Of a stretch of 64,000 nt of DNA, positions 8,348 to 16,390 are shown in pieces (within the stretch, counting starts at the first letter, position 1; each line of letters opens with the position of its first letter). The stretch spans positions 310,001 through 374,000 of the forward strand of contig NZ_JACHVC010000001.1 of the NCBI RefSeq assembly GCF_014230145.1, given 5' to 3'. Both the position numbers and the translations under genes were made by a program. The notes beneath the pieces are model-generated. The model made no database searches, had not been told where the DNA came from, and saw only the letters and a program-made list of their open reading frames with translations. The DNA is from Pelagicoccus albus (GTDB lineage: Bacteria; Verrucomicrobiota; Verrucomicrobiia; Opitutales; Opitutaceae).

Positions 8348-9073
8348 TTAGGCGACGCTATAGGTTTCGCCGTTTTTCAAGGTAGTCGCATCGCTCAGAA
8401 GGTCCTTGATCTTTTGGGCGACCGCTTCTGGCCCTGGGACGAGTCCGTCCTCTTTGAGTTTAATGAAGCGAGCAACGTCCGGAAAGACCTCAGGCGGCAC
8501 ATTGCGGATTTGCTCCTGCATGGAGGTTTCCATGACGCCTGGATTCAGGTTGATGAATGTGGCTGGGTACTTAGCTGTCGCCTGCTCCGCTGCGATGGTC
8601 CGGACCAGTTGCTCCTGTCCTGCTTTAGAGGCGCAGTAGAGCGACCAACTCGCCTTCGCTTTTTCGGGCAAAGCAGCTCCGCTGGAAATCTGTACGAAGA
8701 CTTTGGGTACGTCTAGATCTTGTGTGTGACGCAAAAAGGCGGAGGCGGCGACGGCAGAGCCAGACAGGTTTGTGGCGATTGTTTGTTCGATGTCGAAGGC
8801 GTCCAGGTTTTGAGCTGTGTTGAGCTGCCCAAGGCGGCCTGCATTGGCGATGAAGATTATTGAGTCAGAGCTCTGCAGGTCTTCTTCGGCCAGAGCGGTG
8901 TCGATGATGGAATCAGCCAATTGCGGTTTTGTGAAATCGCAGCTGTGAAAGATGCCTTGGAAATCTCCCTGCCCACGTCCGAAACCCACGATGCGAGTGT
9001 TTTCGTCTGAGAGGGTTTGTGCTAGGGCACGTCCTAGCCCTCTGGATACGCCGGTTATGAATATTGTCCTCAT
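8348..9073 (-). CDS. SDR family oxidoreductase (sepiapterin/benzil reductase-like)
   Basis: The 241-residue protein is a classical short-chain dehydrogenase. The Rossmann motif TGVSRGLG lies at residues 7-14, the SIIFIANAG block near 78, the catalytic Ser in QISSGAALPEKAK near 135, and YCASK (Tyr and Lys) near 152. It ends with NPGVMETSMQEQIR, as in YueD-type benzil/sepiapterin reductases, which reduce dicarbonyls with NADPH. Substrate assignment is only by resemblance. It sits between a flavoprotein reductase gene and a peptidase gene in a probable operon with gaps of 33 and 24 bases. Confidence 0.85.
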   Translation of the reverse strand: MRTIFITGVSRGLGRALAQTLSDENTRIVGFGRGQGDFQGIFHSCDFTKPQLADSIIDTALAEEDLQSSDSIIFIANAGRLGQLNTAQNLDAFDIEQTIATNLSGSAVAASAFLRHTQDLDVPKVFVQISSGAALPEKAKASWSLYCASKAGQEQLVRTIAAEQATAKYPATFINLNPGVMETSMQEQIRNVPPEVFPDVARFIKLKEDGLVPGPEAVAQKIKDLLSDATTLKNGETYSVA

Positions 9074-9106
9074 CGTGCTCTTTCTGTTCGGATTTTGTGC
9101 GGGCGA

Positions 9107-10489
9107 CTACAGTTCGTCGACGATGTCTTCGAGCGGGTAGCTCATGATCTCCGCAAGGGTAGGATGGTACCAATGCGTCTTCAGCAAATCGGCCGCAGTG
9201 AGGTTGTTGGAAACCGCTACGGATAGCGCATGGATCAGCTCTCCCGCATCTTTGGATACGATCTCGGCACCCAAGATGCGTCCGCTTGGTTTTTCGCCAA
9301 AAATGCGAACGAATCCATACTTCGCTTCCATGAGGATCGACTTGCCGTGATCGTCGAAAGGGTAATCCGCGGCGATGTAGTCAATACCGCGTTCCTTCAG
9401 AGCCTTTTCTGTCAGGCCGACGCGAGCGACTTGAGGATCTGTGAACACTACATCCAGCATGTGGTCGTAGTTTAAGGGGCCGGGGCCCGGTTTGCCAAAG
9501 GCGTGCCTTGCCGCGTATTCACCCTGCAATACAGCGGTGTGAACGATTTCGAACGGTCCAGCACAGTCTCCCGCGGCATAGATGTCTGGATTGGTGGTAC
9601 GCTGATGCTCATCGGTCTTGATCTGGCCGTTGGGGAGCAAGGCGACACCGGCTTTTTCCAGACCGAGATTTGCGGTATTGGGCCTGCGGCCCATCGCATT
9701 GACAACGTAATTTGCTGTCACTGATTTTTCTTGTCCTTCGTGGTCGAATACAGCGGTAAATCCTTTGCCTGTCTTCTCCACGCTCTTCAGCGTGGTGCCG
9801 GTGTAAAGATCGAGCCCTTCGTCTCGGAACGCTTTTTCAACGGTTCTGGAAACGTCTTCAGCCTGATCTTTCAGGATGTGCGGGCTGCGTTGAATTTGAG
9901 TGACCTTGGTGCCGACTCGGTTGAGGAATTGAGCGAGCTCGCAGGCGACTACACCACCTCCAAGAACGATTACGGATTGAGGGAGGAAATCGAGATCCAG
10001 CACTTGGTCGCTAGTCCAGATTTCAGAATCGTTGAGACCAGGTACTGCAGGAATGGATACGCTTGATCCGGTCCCGATAATGAATTTCTTGCCGGTTAAG
10101 CGAGTGCCATCGCTTAGTTCGATGGTGTTGCCATCAATGAACTTGGCGAAAGAACGGTAGAGGTCGTATTTTCCGGAAGTCATTGATTCGACTCGGTAGT
10201 CGGAAAAATCCTTTATGGTCTCTACCTTGCGTTTATGCAGGGCAGTCATATCGACCGTCGCCTCTGGGATGTTCAGGCCGAATTTTTTCGCGTTTTGGGC
10301 GAGATGAAGGACTTCGGCCGAGTAGATCAAGGTTTTCGAAGGCATGCAGCCCCGCAAGATGCAGAGTCCTCCCAGCTCTTCCGCTCCGTCTATCACGGCA
10401 ACGCTGTCGCTGTAACCTCTTGCCACGCGAGCTGCGTTGAATCCGCCTGATCCGCCTCCGATGGCGATGAAATCGTATGTTTTAGTCAT
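9107..10489 (-). CDS. Dihydrolipoamide dehydrogenase-like NAD(P)/FAD disulfide oxidoreductase
   Basis: The 460-residue protein is a class I pyridine nucleotide-disulfide oxidoreductase. GGGSGGFNAARVA (residues 12-24) binds FAD, and GGLCILRGCMPSKTL (about 41-55) holds the redox-active C-x4-C pair. VIVLGGGVVACELAQFL (about 174-190) is the second dinucleotide site, and IYAAGDCAG (about 302) the C-terminal FAD contact. The C-terminal HWYHPTLAEI retains the His that acts as base in this family. No lipoyl-enzyme genes are nearby, so it may reduce another disulfide or metal/quinone rather than lipoamide. It starts 9 bases after the DJ-1 gene ends, which indicates one operon. Confidence 0.88.
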   Translation of the reverse strand: MTKTYDFIAIGGGSGGFNAARVARGYSDSVAVIDGAEELGGLCILRGCMPSKTLIYSAEVLHLAQNAKKFGLNIPEATVDMTALHKRKVETIKDFSDYRVESMTSGKYDLYRSFAKFIDGNTIELSDGTRLTGKKFIIGTGSSVSIPAVPGLNDSEIWTSDQVLDLDFLPQSVIVLGGGVVACELAQFLNRVGTKVTQIQRSPHILKDQAEDVSRTVEKAFRDEGLDLYTGTTLKSVEKTGKGFTAVFDHEGQEKSVTANYVVNAMGRRPNTANLGLEKAGVALLPNGQIKTDEHQRTTNPDIYAAGDCAGPFEIVHTAVLQGEYAARHAFGKPGPGPLNYDHMLDVVFTDPQVARVGLTEKALKERGIDYIAADYPFDDHGKSILMEAKYGFVRIFGEKPSGRILGAEIVSKDAGELIHALSVAVSNNLTAADLLKTHWYHPTLAEIMSYPLEDIVDEL

Positions 10490-10498
10490 GTCGGGGTT

Positions 10499-11053
10499 TT
10501 AGAAATTCGTGTGAATGGATGCCGCGATATCTTGGGCCGCGGTGGCTCCCTTGAGTTGTTTAACGAGTTCGAGAGAGAATTCGACTGCGGTTCCCATGCC
10601 TTGGGAGGTGGTAACATTTCCATCCGTGACAACCGGAGCTTCGCTTGCGGATGGCAGGTCACCCCGCACTGAAAGGTGGGATGTCGCCTCGCGACCTTCG
10701 AGAATGCCGTGTTTAGCTAACACTTTCGGGGCGGCGCAGATGGCGGCCACCCGTTTACCTGACTGGTTCTGCTTTACGAGGATTTTGCGCAAGGGCTCGT
10801 TGTCGAGGAGCTGTAAGACTCCAGGTCCACCGGGAAGTACGACCAGATCGAAGGAAGTGGGGTCGAGTTCCGCAATAGAGGTGTCCGCTGAAAAGTTGAT
10901 CTGGTTACGGCCAGTAATGGATAGCTCTGAGCTGACGCTAGCGACGGTGACATCCATTTCGGCTCGCCTCAGGATATCGACTGGCGTGAGAGCCTCGATT
11001 TCCTCGATACCGTCGAAAACGAGGACCAGGACGCGTGTTTGCTGATCTGACAT
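10499..11053 (-). CDS. DJ-1/PfpI family protein (YajL-like)
   Basis: The 184-residue protein begins MSDQQTRVLVLVFDGIEEIE at 11053; an in-frame start further upstream would add about 50 low-complexity residues and is rejected. It has the family Glu in DGIEEIEALTPVDILRRA and the nucleophile Cys in RVAAICAAPKVLA (about residue 107). VVLPGGPG precedes it. DJ-1/YajL proteins are linked to oxidative and carbonyl stress, and the exact activity is debated in the literature. As the first gene of an operon with a disulfide reductase, an SDR and a peptidase, a stress or repair role is a reasonable inference. Confidence 0.9.
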   Translation of the reverse strand: MSDQQTRVLVLVFDGIEEIEALTPVDILRRAEMDVTVASVSSELSITGRNQINFSADTSIAELDPTSFDLVVLPGGPGVLQLLDNEPLRKILVKQNQSGKRVAAICAAPKVLAKHGILEGREATSHLSVRGDLPSASEAPVVTDGNVTTSQGMGTAVEFSLELVKQLKGATAAQDIAASIHTNF

Positions 11054-11527
11054 ATGCTTTATTTGTCGCACGCTCACCTGTGCAAGCAACCCATTTTGCA
11101 GCTTAGAGATCCGAAGTCGCGGTATGCGGTGGGGCTGCTGGATGAACTTAGATGTCGTTTCACTTCCGTGTATCTTCTTTTTGTGATGATGATATCTCGG
11201 CAAGACGTGTCTCTTGGTGGTTTTGCTGCCGCGACTGCCAAGGTTTTCTGAATTTCATTAGATTTCCAGATTTGGAATATCAGGATAAGTGTTGAGTGAA
11301 ACGAGACTAAGCGAAATTACGCTTTGTGTATCCTGAAAATTATTGACCACCAAAAATGGCTTGGATTTGTTGAGACCTTAAATCCCCGTTGTTTTGTCCC
11401 ACCCAAATTCACTGCCCCTCTTCGATATCGGCGACCCCTTCGTCGTTTGTTTCCGATGTGATCTGGCTACGGCTGATACTCCGAGGCAGGACGGCTACAC
11501 TGCGATAGCAGGTCATATGGCTAGACT
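11054..11527. other. Intergenic region between divergent DJ-1 and YqiJ genes
   Basis: About 470 bases with no convincing gene; short open frames here lack family signals. The only structure I see is a nested inverted repeat: TCAGGATA at 11280-11287 pairs with TATCCTGA at 11329-11336, enclosing AAGCG/CGCTT (11309-11324). Promoters for both divergent units must lie here, but I cannot point to clear boxes. Confidence 0.5.
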
Positions 11528-12178
11528 ATGATCGACCACATTTTATCGCCGCAAAACACGCTGTTCGCCATCGCACTAGGGCTCTTTCTGCTGATCTTCA
11601 TGGTTCAGGCCCTCAGTTTTGTAGTAGGCTTGGAGCCTTTTGGATTCTTGGATAACTTGTTGCCGGATATTGAAATTGATGTTCCGGAGGTAGAGAGTGT
11701 TGGGGTCGTAGATAGCATCCTTTCGATGCTCAGGCTGGGGAAGGTTCCCTTTGTTTTTACCCTGATTGTTTTCTTGTTCTCGTTTTCCCTGATCGGGATT
11801 TACGGGCAATTAGCCTTAGTCCGACTCGGTTTGCCGATGCTCCATTGGGCTCTCGCGTCGCCCCTCGCTTTTCTCGTTAGTTTGCCGATCCTCCGTATCA
11901 GCAATGCGTTTATGGCCCGCTGGTTGCCTAAGGATGAGTCGTATTCGATTTCCTCTGACGCGTATGTTGGCTGCCTAGCGACTGTAACGATTGGCACTGC
12001 GACTAGCGAACGTCCGGCAGAAGCGAGAGTCGATGCTCCGGACGACAAAACTCACTACATACGCGTGATCTCCGACGATGCTGAGAAGGCCTTCTCGAAA
12101 GGCGACCGAGTCTTGGTCATCAAGAAAGTTTCGGGAGGGCTTTTCCTCGTGGTAGAGCCCGACGAATGCCTCCTTTAA
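11528..12178 (+). CDS. yqiJ: YqiJ/NfeD-like membrane protein with OB-fold domain
   Basis: The 216-residue protein has hydrophobic segments near residues 11-35, 75-95 and 100-125, then a C-terminal soluble domain (about 145-215) ending DDKTHYIRVISDDAEKAF and GDRVLVIKKVSGG, typical of the OB-fold in YqiJ/YuaF proteins. These are encoded next to flotillins and are thought to work with them at the membrane. Here the flotillin gene follows directly and overlaps by 13 bases, supporting the assignment. Similarity is strongest to the YqiJ type. Confidence 0.82.
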   Translation: MIDHILSPQNTLFAIALGLFLLIFMVQALSFVVGLEPFGFLDNLLPDIEIDVPEVESVGVVDSILSMLRLGKVPFVFTLIVFLFSFSLIGIYGQLALVRLGLPMLHWALASPLAFLVSLPILRISNAFMARWLPKDESYSISSDAYVGCLATVTIGTATSERPAEARVDAPDDKTHYIRVISDDAEKAFSKGDRVLVIKKVSGGLFLVVEPDECLL

Positions 12179-13893
12179 CCCCCTCATTGTTACCACTGAT
12201 GCAAATAGAACTGCTTCTCCCAATCACCCTAGGTCTTGTCCTATTTTTGACCTTCCTGTTCATTCTGTCGCGTTTCTATAAACGTGCCACCAAAGAAGTC
12301 GCTTTCGTGCGAACCGGCTTCGGCGGAGAGAAAGTTATCCTGGATGGAGGTTGTCTGAAATGGCCCGTTTTCCATGAGATCATTCCTGTCAATCTGCGTA
12401 CGCTGCGCTTGCAGGTGGATCGCAAAAACGAGGAAGGTCTTATCACCTTGGACCGAATGCGTGTCGACGTGACGGCGGAATTCTACCTCCGCGTGAAACC
12501 GGAGACGGAGACTATCGCGAAGGCAGCTCAAACGCTCGGCGAACGCACGATGAACCCGGACAAGCTCAAGGAGCTGCTGCAGGGTAAGTTTGTGGATGCT
12601 TTGAGAGCTGTGGCTGCGGGACTATCGATGCAGGATTTGCACGAGCAGCGAGCCGATTTTATTCAGACGGTACAAAACGCGTTGAGCGAGGACTTGCTCA
12701 AAAACGGACTTGAGCTCGAAACGGTTTCGTTGACGGCGCTCGATCAGACTGGGAAAGAATATTTCAAGGAAACAAACGCCTTCGACGCCCAAGGTTTGGC
12801 CAAGTTGACGGACATTACCGAGTCCAAGCGCGAGGAGCGGAATCGAATCGAGCAAGAGACCCGTATCAAGATTGAAACGCAGAACCTCGATGCCGAGAAA
12901 CGGAGTCTGGAAATCAAGCGCTCCGAAGAGTTCGCCCGCTTGGAGCAGCAGCGCGATATCGAGGTCGCTCGCGCTCAGCAGGATGCGAAAATCAAGTCCG
13001 AAGCCGCCGAACGTAAGAGAGAGGCAGAGCAAGCTCGCATTGAATCCGACCGAGCTGTGCGCGAATCGGAAATCGAGTCTAAGCGAGCCATCGACGAGCG
13101 AGACATTGAGTCGAAACGCTCGGTGGAAATTAAGAATCAGGAAGCTTCGATCATCGTGGCGAAAAAGTCCGAGGAGAAGTCCAAGGCTGAAGCCGAAGCA
13201 GCGAAGGCGCGATCCGGTTTCGTGCGGGAAGAGGAAAACGTGCTGACGGTTAAGGAGACCACCATTGCGGAAAGAGAAAAGCAGATTCAATTGATCAGAG
13301 CTAAAGAAGAGGCCGAGAAGCTGGCATTGAGCGTTACGATCTCGGCCGAAGCTGAAAAGCAAGCAGCGGTGGATCGGGCGGACGCAGTATTGACCGAAGC
13401 CAAGGCAGAGGCGGAGAAGATAAAGATAGTAGCGGAAGCGGACAACAAGCGGCTAGAAGTGGAGGCCCACGGTCTCCAAGCGATCAATACGGCGAAAAAC
13501 ATCTTGGATGGGAAGATCGTAGAGTTCGAGCTGCGCACGCTCATTGCCAAGATCGCTCCTGAAATTGTAGCGGCCTACACGGAGCCGATGAAGCAGATCG
13601 ATAGCATCAAGATTCTTCAAGCAAACGGATTTGGAGGCGGAGGTTCAGGTGGGGCCAATGGCGTTGCGAGCAGTGGAGGTTCCATTCCGAATCAACTCAC
13701 GGATGCCATGCTAAACTATCGGATGCAACTGCCGGTGATAGACAAGATCCTAGCCGAGCTTGGAATCGATTCCAGCTCAGCGGAGGGGATTTCCAAGATG
13801 ATTGAATCTTCGGTTTTGCCGAAGGAGCCGAGCGTCGAATCGAAGTCCGAAGTAGAGTTGCAAGAAAACGGCGTTGAAAAGTCGGCTAACTAG
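12166..13893 (+). CDS. yqiK: Flotillin family protein (YqiK/FloA-FloT-like)
   Basis: The 575-residue protein has an N-terminal membrane segment (residues about 13-35), an SPFH/band-7 domain (about 45-210, with VRTGFGGEKVILDGG and LQVDRKNEEGLITLDRMRVDV), and a long Glu/Ala/Lys/Arg-rich coiled coil (about 215-470). A Gly-rich linker (GFGGGGSGGANG, about 485-497) leads to a short C-terminal domain. Flotillins organise membrane microdomains. The ATG at 12166 overlaps yqiJ; the alternative at 12199 (MQIELLLPITLG) would remove 11 residues and is equally plausible. A strong terminator follows, so the pair is a complete unit. Confidence 0.9.
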   Translation: MPPLTPSLLPLMQIELLLPITLGLVLFLTFLFILSRFYKRATKEVAFVRTGFGGEKVILDGGCLKWPVFHEIIPVNLRTLRLQVDRKNEEGLITLDRMRVDVTAEFYLRVKPETETIAKAAQTLGERTMNPDKLKELLQGKFVDALRAVAAGLSMQDLHEQRADFIQTVQNALSEDLLKNGLELETVSLTALDQTGKEYFKETNAFDAQGLAKLTDITESKREERNRIEQETRIKIETQNLDAEKRSLEIKRSEEFARLEQQRDIEVARAQQDAKIKSEAAERKREAEQARIESDRAVRESEIESKRAIDERDIESKRSVEIKNQEASIIVAKKSEEKSKAEAEAAKARSGFVREEENVLTVKETTIAEREKQIQLIRAKEEAEKLALSVTISAEAEKQAAVDRADAVLTEAKAEAEKIKIVAEADNKRLEVEAHGLQAINTAKNILDGKIVEFELRTLIAKIAPEIVAAYTEPMKQIDSIKILQANGFGGGGSGGANGVASSGGSIPNQLTDAMLNYRMQLPVIDKILAELGIDSSSAEGISKMIESSVLPKEPSVESKSEVELQENGVEKSAN

Positions 13894-13911
13894 CTGATCT
13901 CAGTTTTTGTT

Positions 13912-13943
13912 AGAGCGTATCCAGAAATGGGTACGCTCTTTTT
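13912..13943 (+). terminator. Rho-independent terminator of yqiJ-yqiK
   Basis: An 11-bp stem (AGAGCGTA-T-CC with GG-G-TACGCTCT, one G-T pair), a 6-base loop and a run of five T follow the flotillin stop by about 20 bases. Confidence 0.85.
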
Positions 13944-14005
13944 GTTGGAGAATTCGCTCCTTACGATTTTCTTGCATGTCGGTTTGGCCTAGAGGAGAAA
14001 GGGGA

Positions 14006-14917
14006 ATGAAGGATTTTTCCGGGAAGCGGTTGCTCGTACTGGGGTATGGATATTTGGGTCGGTTCCTAGTCGAGGAAGCCTTGAATGTGGGAATGCAAGT
14101 TCTCGCCGTGTCTAGAAATCCGGATACGCTTAGAGAGTTGGAGAAAACGGGGGCGGAAACGTTTTGCGGAATGGTTGACGACTCGGCTTGGCATGAGGTG
14201 GCGGGAGAGGATGTCGATTTTGCGGTCAATTGCGTAAGTTCTGCCGGCGGGGGCTTAGCAGGCTACCGGCAGTCCTATGTGGACGGAAACAAGTCGTTTT
14301 GCGCTTGGGCGAAAGGATACGGCTTCGCAGGTACAGCGGTTTACACGAGTAGCGTGAGCGCCTACGGCGACGCCGGAGGAGATTGGGTTGATGAAGTGAG
14401 CGCTCCGCTGCCCGGGAACGAACGGGGCGAAATCGTGAGGGAGTCGGAACGCGTCTTCCTAGAGGGCATGCCAACGACGAGTAAGGTGGTCCTGAGGTTG
14501 GCCGGTCTCTACGGTCCCGGACGTCATCTGTTGCTCAATCGCCTATCAGATTCGCCCAAGGAGCTGCCCGGCTGGGGAGACTATTTTTTGAATCTCGTAC
14601 GAATTGAAGATGTGGTGTCCGCAATTTGGTCCTGCTTCTCCCTGGAGGGAGATTTGGCTGGCGTTTATGGGGTTGTGGACGACCGGCCCGTTTTGAAACA
14701 GGAGCTTGTTTCTTGGCTGGCGGGCGAGCTCGGCCTAGAGGTTCCGGTCTTCACTGGCCAGGCAGATCAGAGTGGCAGGTCTGCTCGTCGCTTAGGTGAA
14801 TCCGGCCGGCCCGCAAATCGGCGTATAAGGAACACCCTTATTTGCGAAACCACAGGCTGGCGGCCGCGCTTCAGCGACTATCGATTAGGATTTGGCGATT
14901 TGATGGAGCGGGGATAG
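14006..14917 (+). CDS. NAD-dependent epimerase/dehydratase-type SDR (YeeZ-like)
   Basis: The start at 14006 has an AGAGGAG Shine-Dalgarno just upstream and gives a 303-residue protein beginning MKDFSGKRLLVLGYGYLG. The GYGYLG Rossmann motif (about residues 13-18), the block VDFAVNCVSSAG (about 70-81), and AVYTSSVSAYGDAGGDWVDE (catalytic Tyr near 120) place it among extended SDRs like YeeZ. The usual Lys three positions after the Tyr is not seen (YGDAGG), as is common in atypical members, so enzymatic activity is uncertain. An upstream in-frame start at 13907 overlaps the terminator and is rejected. Confidence 0.8.
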   Translation: MKDFSGKRLLVLGYGYLGRFLVEEALNVGMQVLAVSRNPDTLRELEKTGAETFCGMVDDSAWHEVAGEDVDFAVNCVSSAGGGLAGYRQSYVDGNKSFCAWAKGYGFAGTAVYTSSVSAYGDAGGDWVDEVSAPLPGNERGEIVRESERVFLEGMPTTSKVVLRLAGLYGPGRHLLLNRLSDSPKELPGWGDYFLNLVRIEDVVSAIWSCFSLEGDLAGVYGVVDDRPVLKQELVSWLAGELGLEVPVFTGQADQSGRSARRLGESGRPANRRIRNTLICETTGWRPRFSDYRLGFGDLMERG

Positions 14918-15005
14918 GAGTTGACGGAGGGCGATGCCTGAGGCAGGTTTCGCGGCTGATTTTCGTGTAACGAAAACCCCATAACCGCAAAGAGAGGATT
15001 GAATT

Positions 15006-15314
15006 ATGGCCGGTGTAGGCAAATTGATGAAGCAGGCTGCAAAGATGCAGAAGAAGATCGAAAGCGCTCAAGAAGAGCTAACCAAAGCGGAACTAGAGAT
15101 CTCTAGTGGTGGAGGCGCAGTCGTGATCAAGATCAATGGCCAGAGCGAGTTTCTATCTCTGAAGATTGACCCTGAGCTTCTGAAGGAAGAGGCGAGCTTG
15201 GTCGAAGAAACTCTCCTGGAGGCAGTTAAAGAAGCGACTGCCAAGTCCAAGGCTTTTAACGAAGAGCAGATGGCCAAGGCGACCCAAGGCTTTAGCATGC
15301 CTGGCTTGATGTAG
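15006..15314 (+). CDS. ybaB: YbaB/EbfC nucleoid-associated protein
   Basis: The 102-residue protein (MAGVGKLMKQAAKMQKKIES, then ELEISSGGGAVVIKINGQSE) is a standard YbaB/EbfC DNA-binding protein: a helical N-terminus, a beta core and a C-terminal helix. A good Shine-Dalgarno (AGAGAGG) precedes the ATG. It lies 22 bases before recR, an arrangement common in bacteria (ybaB-recR) that supports both calls. Confidence 0.95.
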   Translation: MAGVGKLMKQAAKMQKKIESAQEELTKAELEISSGGGAVVIKINGQSEFLSLKIDPELLKEEASLVEETLLEAVKEATAKSKAFNEEQMAKATQGFSMPGLM

Positions 15315-15336
15315 GGATCCTGTTCGCTGCAGATTT

Positions 15337-15930
15337 ATGACACCTGCGTTTGAGGCTTTGCAGAAAGAGTTGAAGCGACTGCCCGGTGTGGGGCTTCGCT
15401 CTGCCGAACGAATGGCGATCCATTTGCTTTTGGAAAATCCAGGAGCGGCTCAGACGCTCAGTGATGCGATCACTTTTGCCCGGGAGCGGGTCCGTAGCTG
15501 CTCGAATTGCGGGAACGTTTGCGAGGAGGAGCGTTGCTCGATCTGCGAGGACTCGCGTAGGGACGATAGTGGCTCCTTGTGCGTGGTGGAGCATGTGAGT
15601 GATCTAATGGCGATTGAAAAGTCGGGCGCTTACCGAGGTCGCTACCACGTGCTGCACGGAAAGCTTTCACCGATAAACGGGATCGGACCGGATCGCCTGA
15701 ACCTATCAAACTTTGAAGCAAGAATAGCAGAGGAAGGGGTGAAGGAGCTTATCTTAGCGTTGCCCAATGACGTAGAAGGCGAGGCCACCTGCCATTACCT
15801 AACCGACTTAGTTAAAACTGAGTCGGTGGAAGTGACCCGTATCGGTTTTGGGCTGCCAAGTGGAGCATCGGTGCTTTATGCGGACTCGGGCACTTTGAAG
15901 AGTGCGCTTGACGCTCGCCAACGGTATTAA
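15337..15930 (+). CDS. recR: Recombination protein RecR
   Basis: The 197-residue protein acts with RecF and RecO in recombinational gap repair. It shows the N-terminal helix-hairpin-helix (ELKRLPGVGLRSAERMA, residues 11-27), the zinc finger with C55, C58, C67 and C70 (CSNCGNVCEEERCSIC), and the Toprim region (SLCVVEHVSDLMAIEKSG, about 82-99). It ends with TRIGFGLPSGASVLYAD and LKSALDARQRY. All expected parts are present at normal length. The Hpt gene starts 19 bases downstream of its stop. Confidence 0.96.
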   Translation: MTPAFEALQKELKRLPGVGLRSAERMAIHLLLENPGAAQTLSDAITFARERVRSCSNCGNVCEEERCSICEDSRRDDSGSLCVVEHVSDLMAIEKSGAYRGRYHVLHGKLSPINGIGPDRLNLSNFEARIAEEGVKELILALPNDVEGEATCHYLTDLVKTESVEVTRIGFGLPSGASVLYADSGTLKSALDARQRY

Positions 15931-15949
15931 AAGAGCCTTTTTTCATAGG

Positions 15950-16327
15950 ATGCTCATCGATGTCTCAGGAGAGGTGGTCTACGACCAAACAAGGATCGAG
16001 GAATTGTTGCTACGCGACAGGAACGGTCGACCTTTGTTGAGAAGGCTGTTCGAGCTTTATCTGTCCGAGACGCCTCGATTGTTAGAGGAGTTAGAAAAAG
16101 CGATCGCCGACAAAAACGGATCAGATGCCTATGACGTGATCCATCAGATGAAAGGCTCGGCTGCCGCTCTGGGAGCTCGCAAGCTTTACTTGATTACAGA
16201 ATCAGCTTTGCCGCTTTGCGAGGGTGGGAAGGTTTTTGAGATCGAGGATTTGGTGGAGCGAATCGAAAGCGAATCGGACACTTTTGTGCAGGCGATTTCG
16301 GAAGTGCTCAACTCCCGAGGCAAATAG
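15950..16327 (+). CDS. Hpt domain phosphotransfer protein
   Basis: With the ATG at 15950 the product has 125 residues (MLIDVSGEVVYDQTRIEELL); a GTG at 15902, inside recR, would add 16 residues and is less likely. The Hpt motif DVIHQMKGSAAALG places the phosphorylated His at residue 65. There is no kinase or receiver domain. Hpt proteins shuttle phosphate between a hybrid kinase and a response regulator. The gene faces the NarL-type regulator gene tail to tail, with a terminator hairpin between; whether they are partners is inference. Confidence 0.85.
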   Translation: MLIDVSGEVVYDQTRIEELLLRDRNGRPLLRRLFELYLSETPRLLEELEKAIADKNGSDAYDVIHQMKGSAAALGARKLYLITESALPLCEGGKVFEIEDLVERIESESDTFVQAISEVLNSRGK

Positions 16328-16330
16328 GCA

Positions 16331-16363
16331 CAAAAAACGCGACCCTCGGCTGAGAGGTCGCGT
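16331..16363 (-). terminator. Terminator between the Hpt and response regulator genes
   Basis: An 8-bp stem (ACGCGACC with GGTCGCGT) extended by a CTC/GAG pair is followed on the minus strand by six T, 28 bases after the response regulator stop. On the plus strand it sits 4 bases after the Hpt stop but lacks a T run, so it may act in both directions only weakly. Confidence 0.8.
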
Positions 16364-16390
16364 CTTCGAAAATCCAGTTTGCTCGGAGCT

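Noticed and set aside
11054-11251. Short open frame between DJ-1 and YqiJ genes
   Set aside because: Overlaps the DJ-1 upstream region and lacks any protein-like features.
14960-14976. Hairpin TTTTCGT/ACGAAAA before ybaB as a terminator
   Set aside because: Only 7 pairs with A-T ends and no T run after it on either strand.
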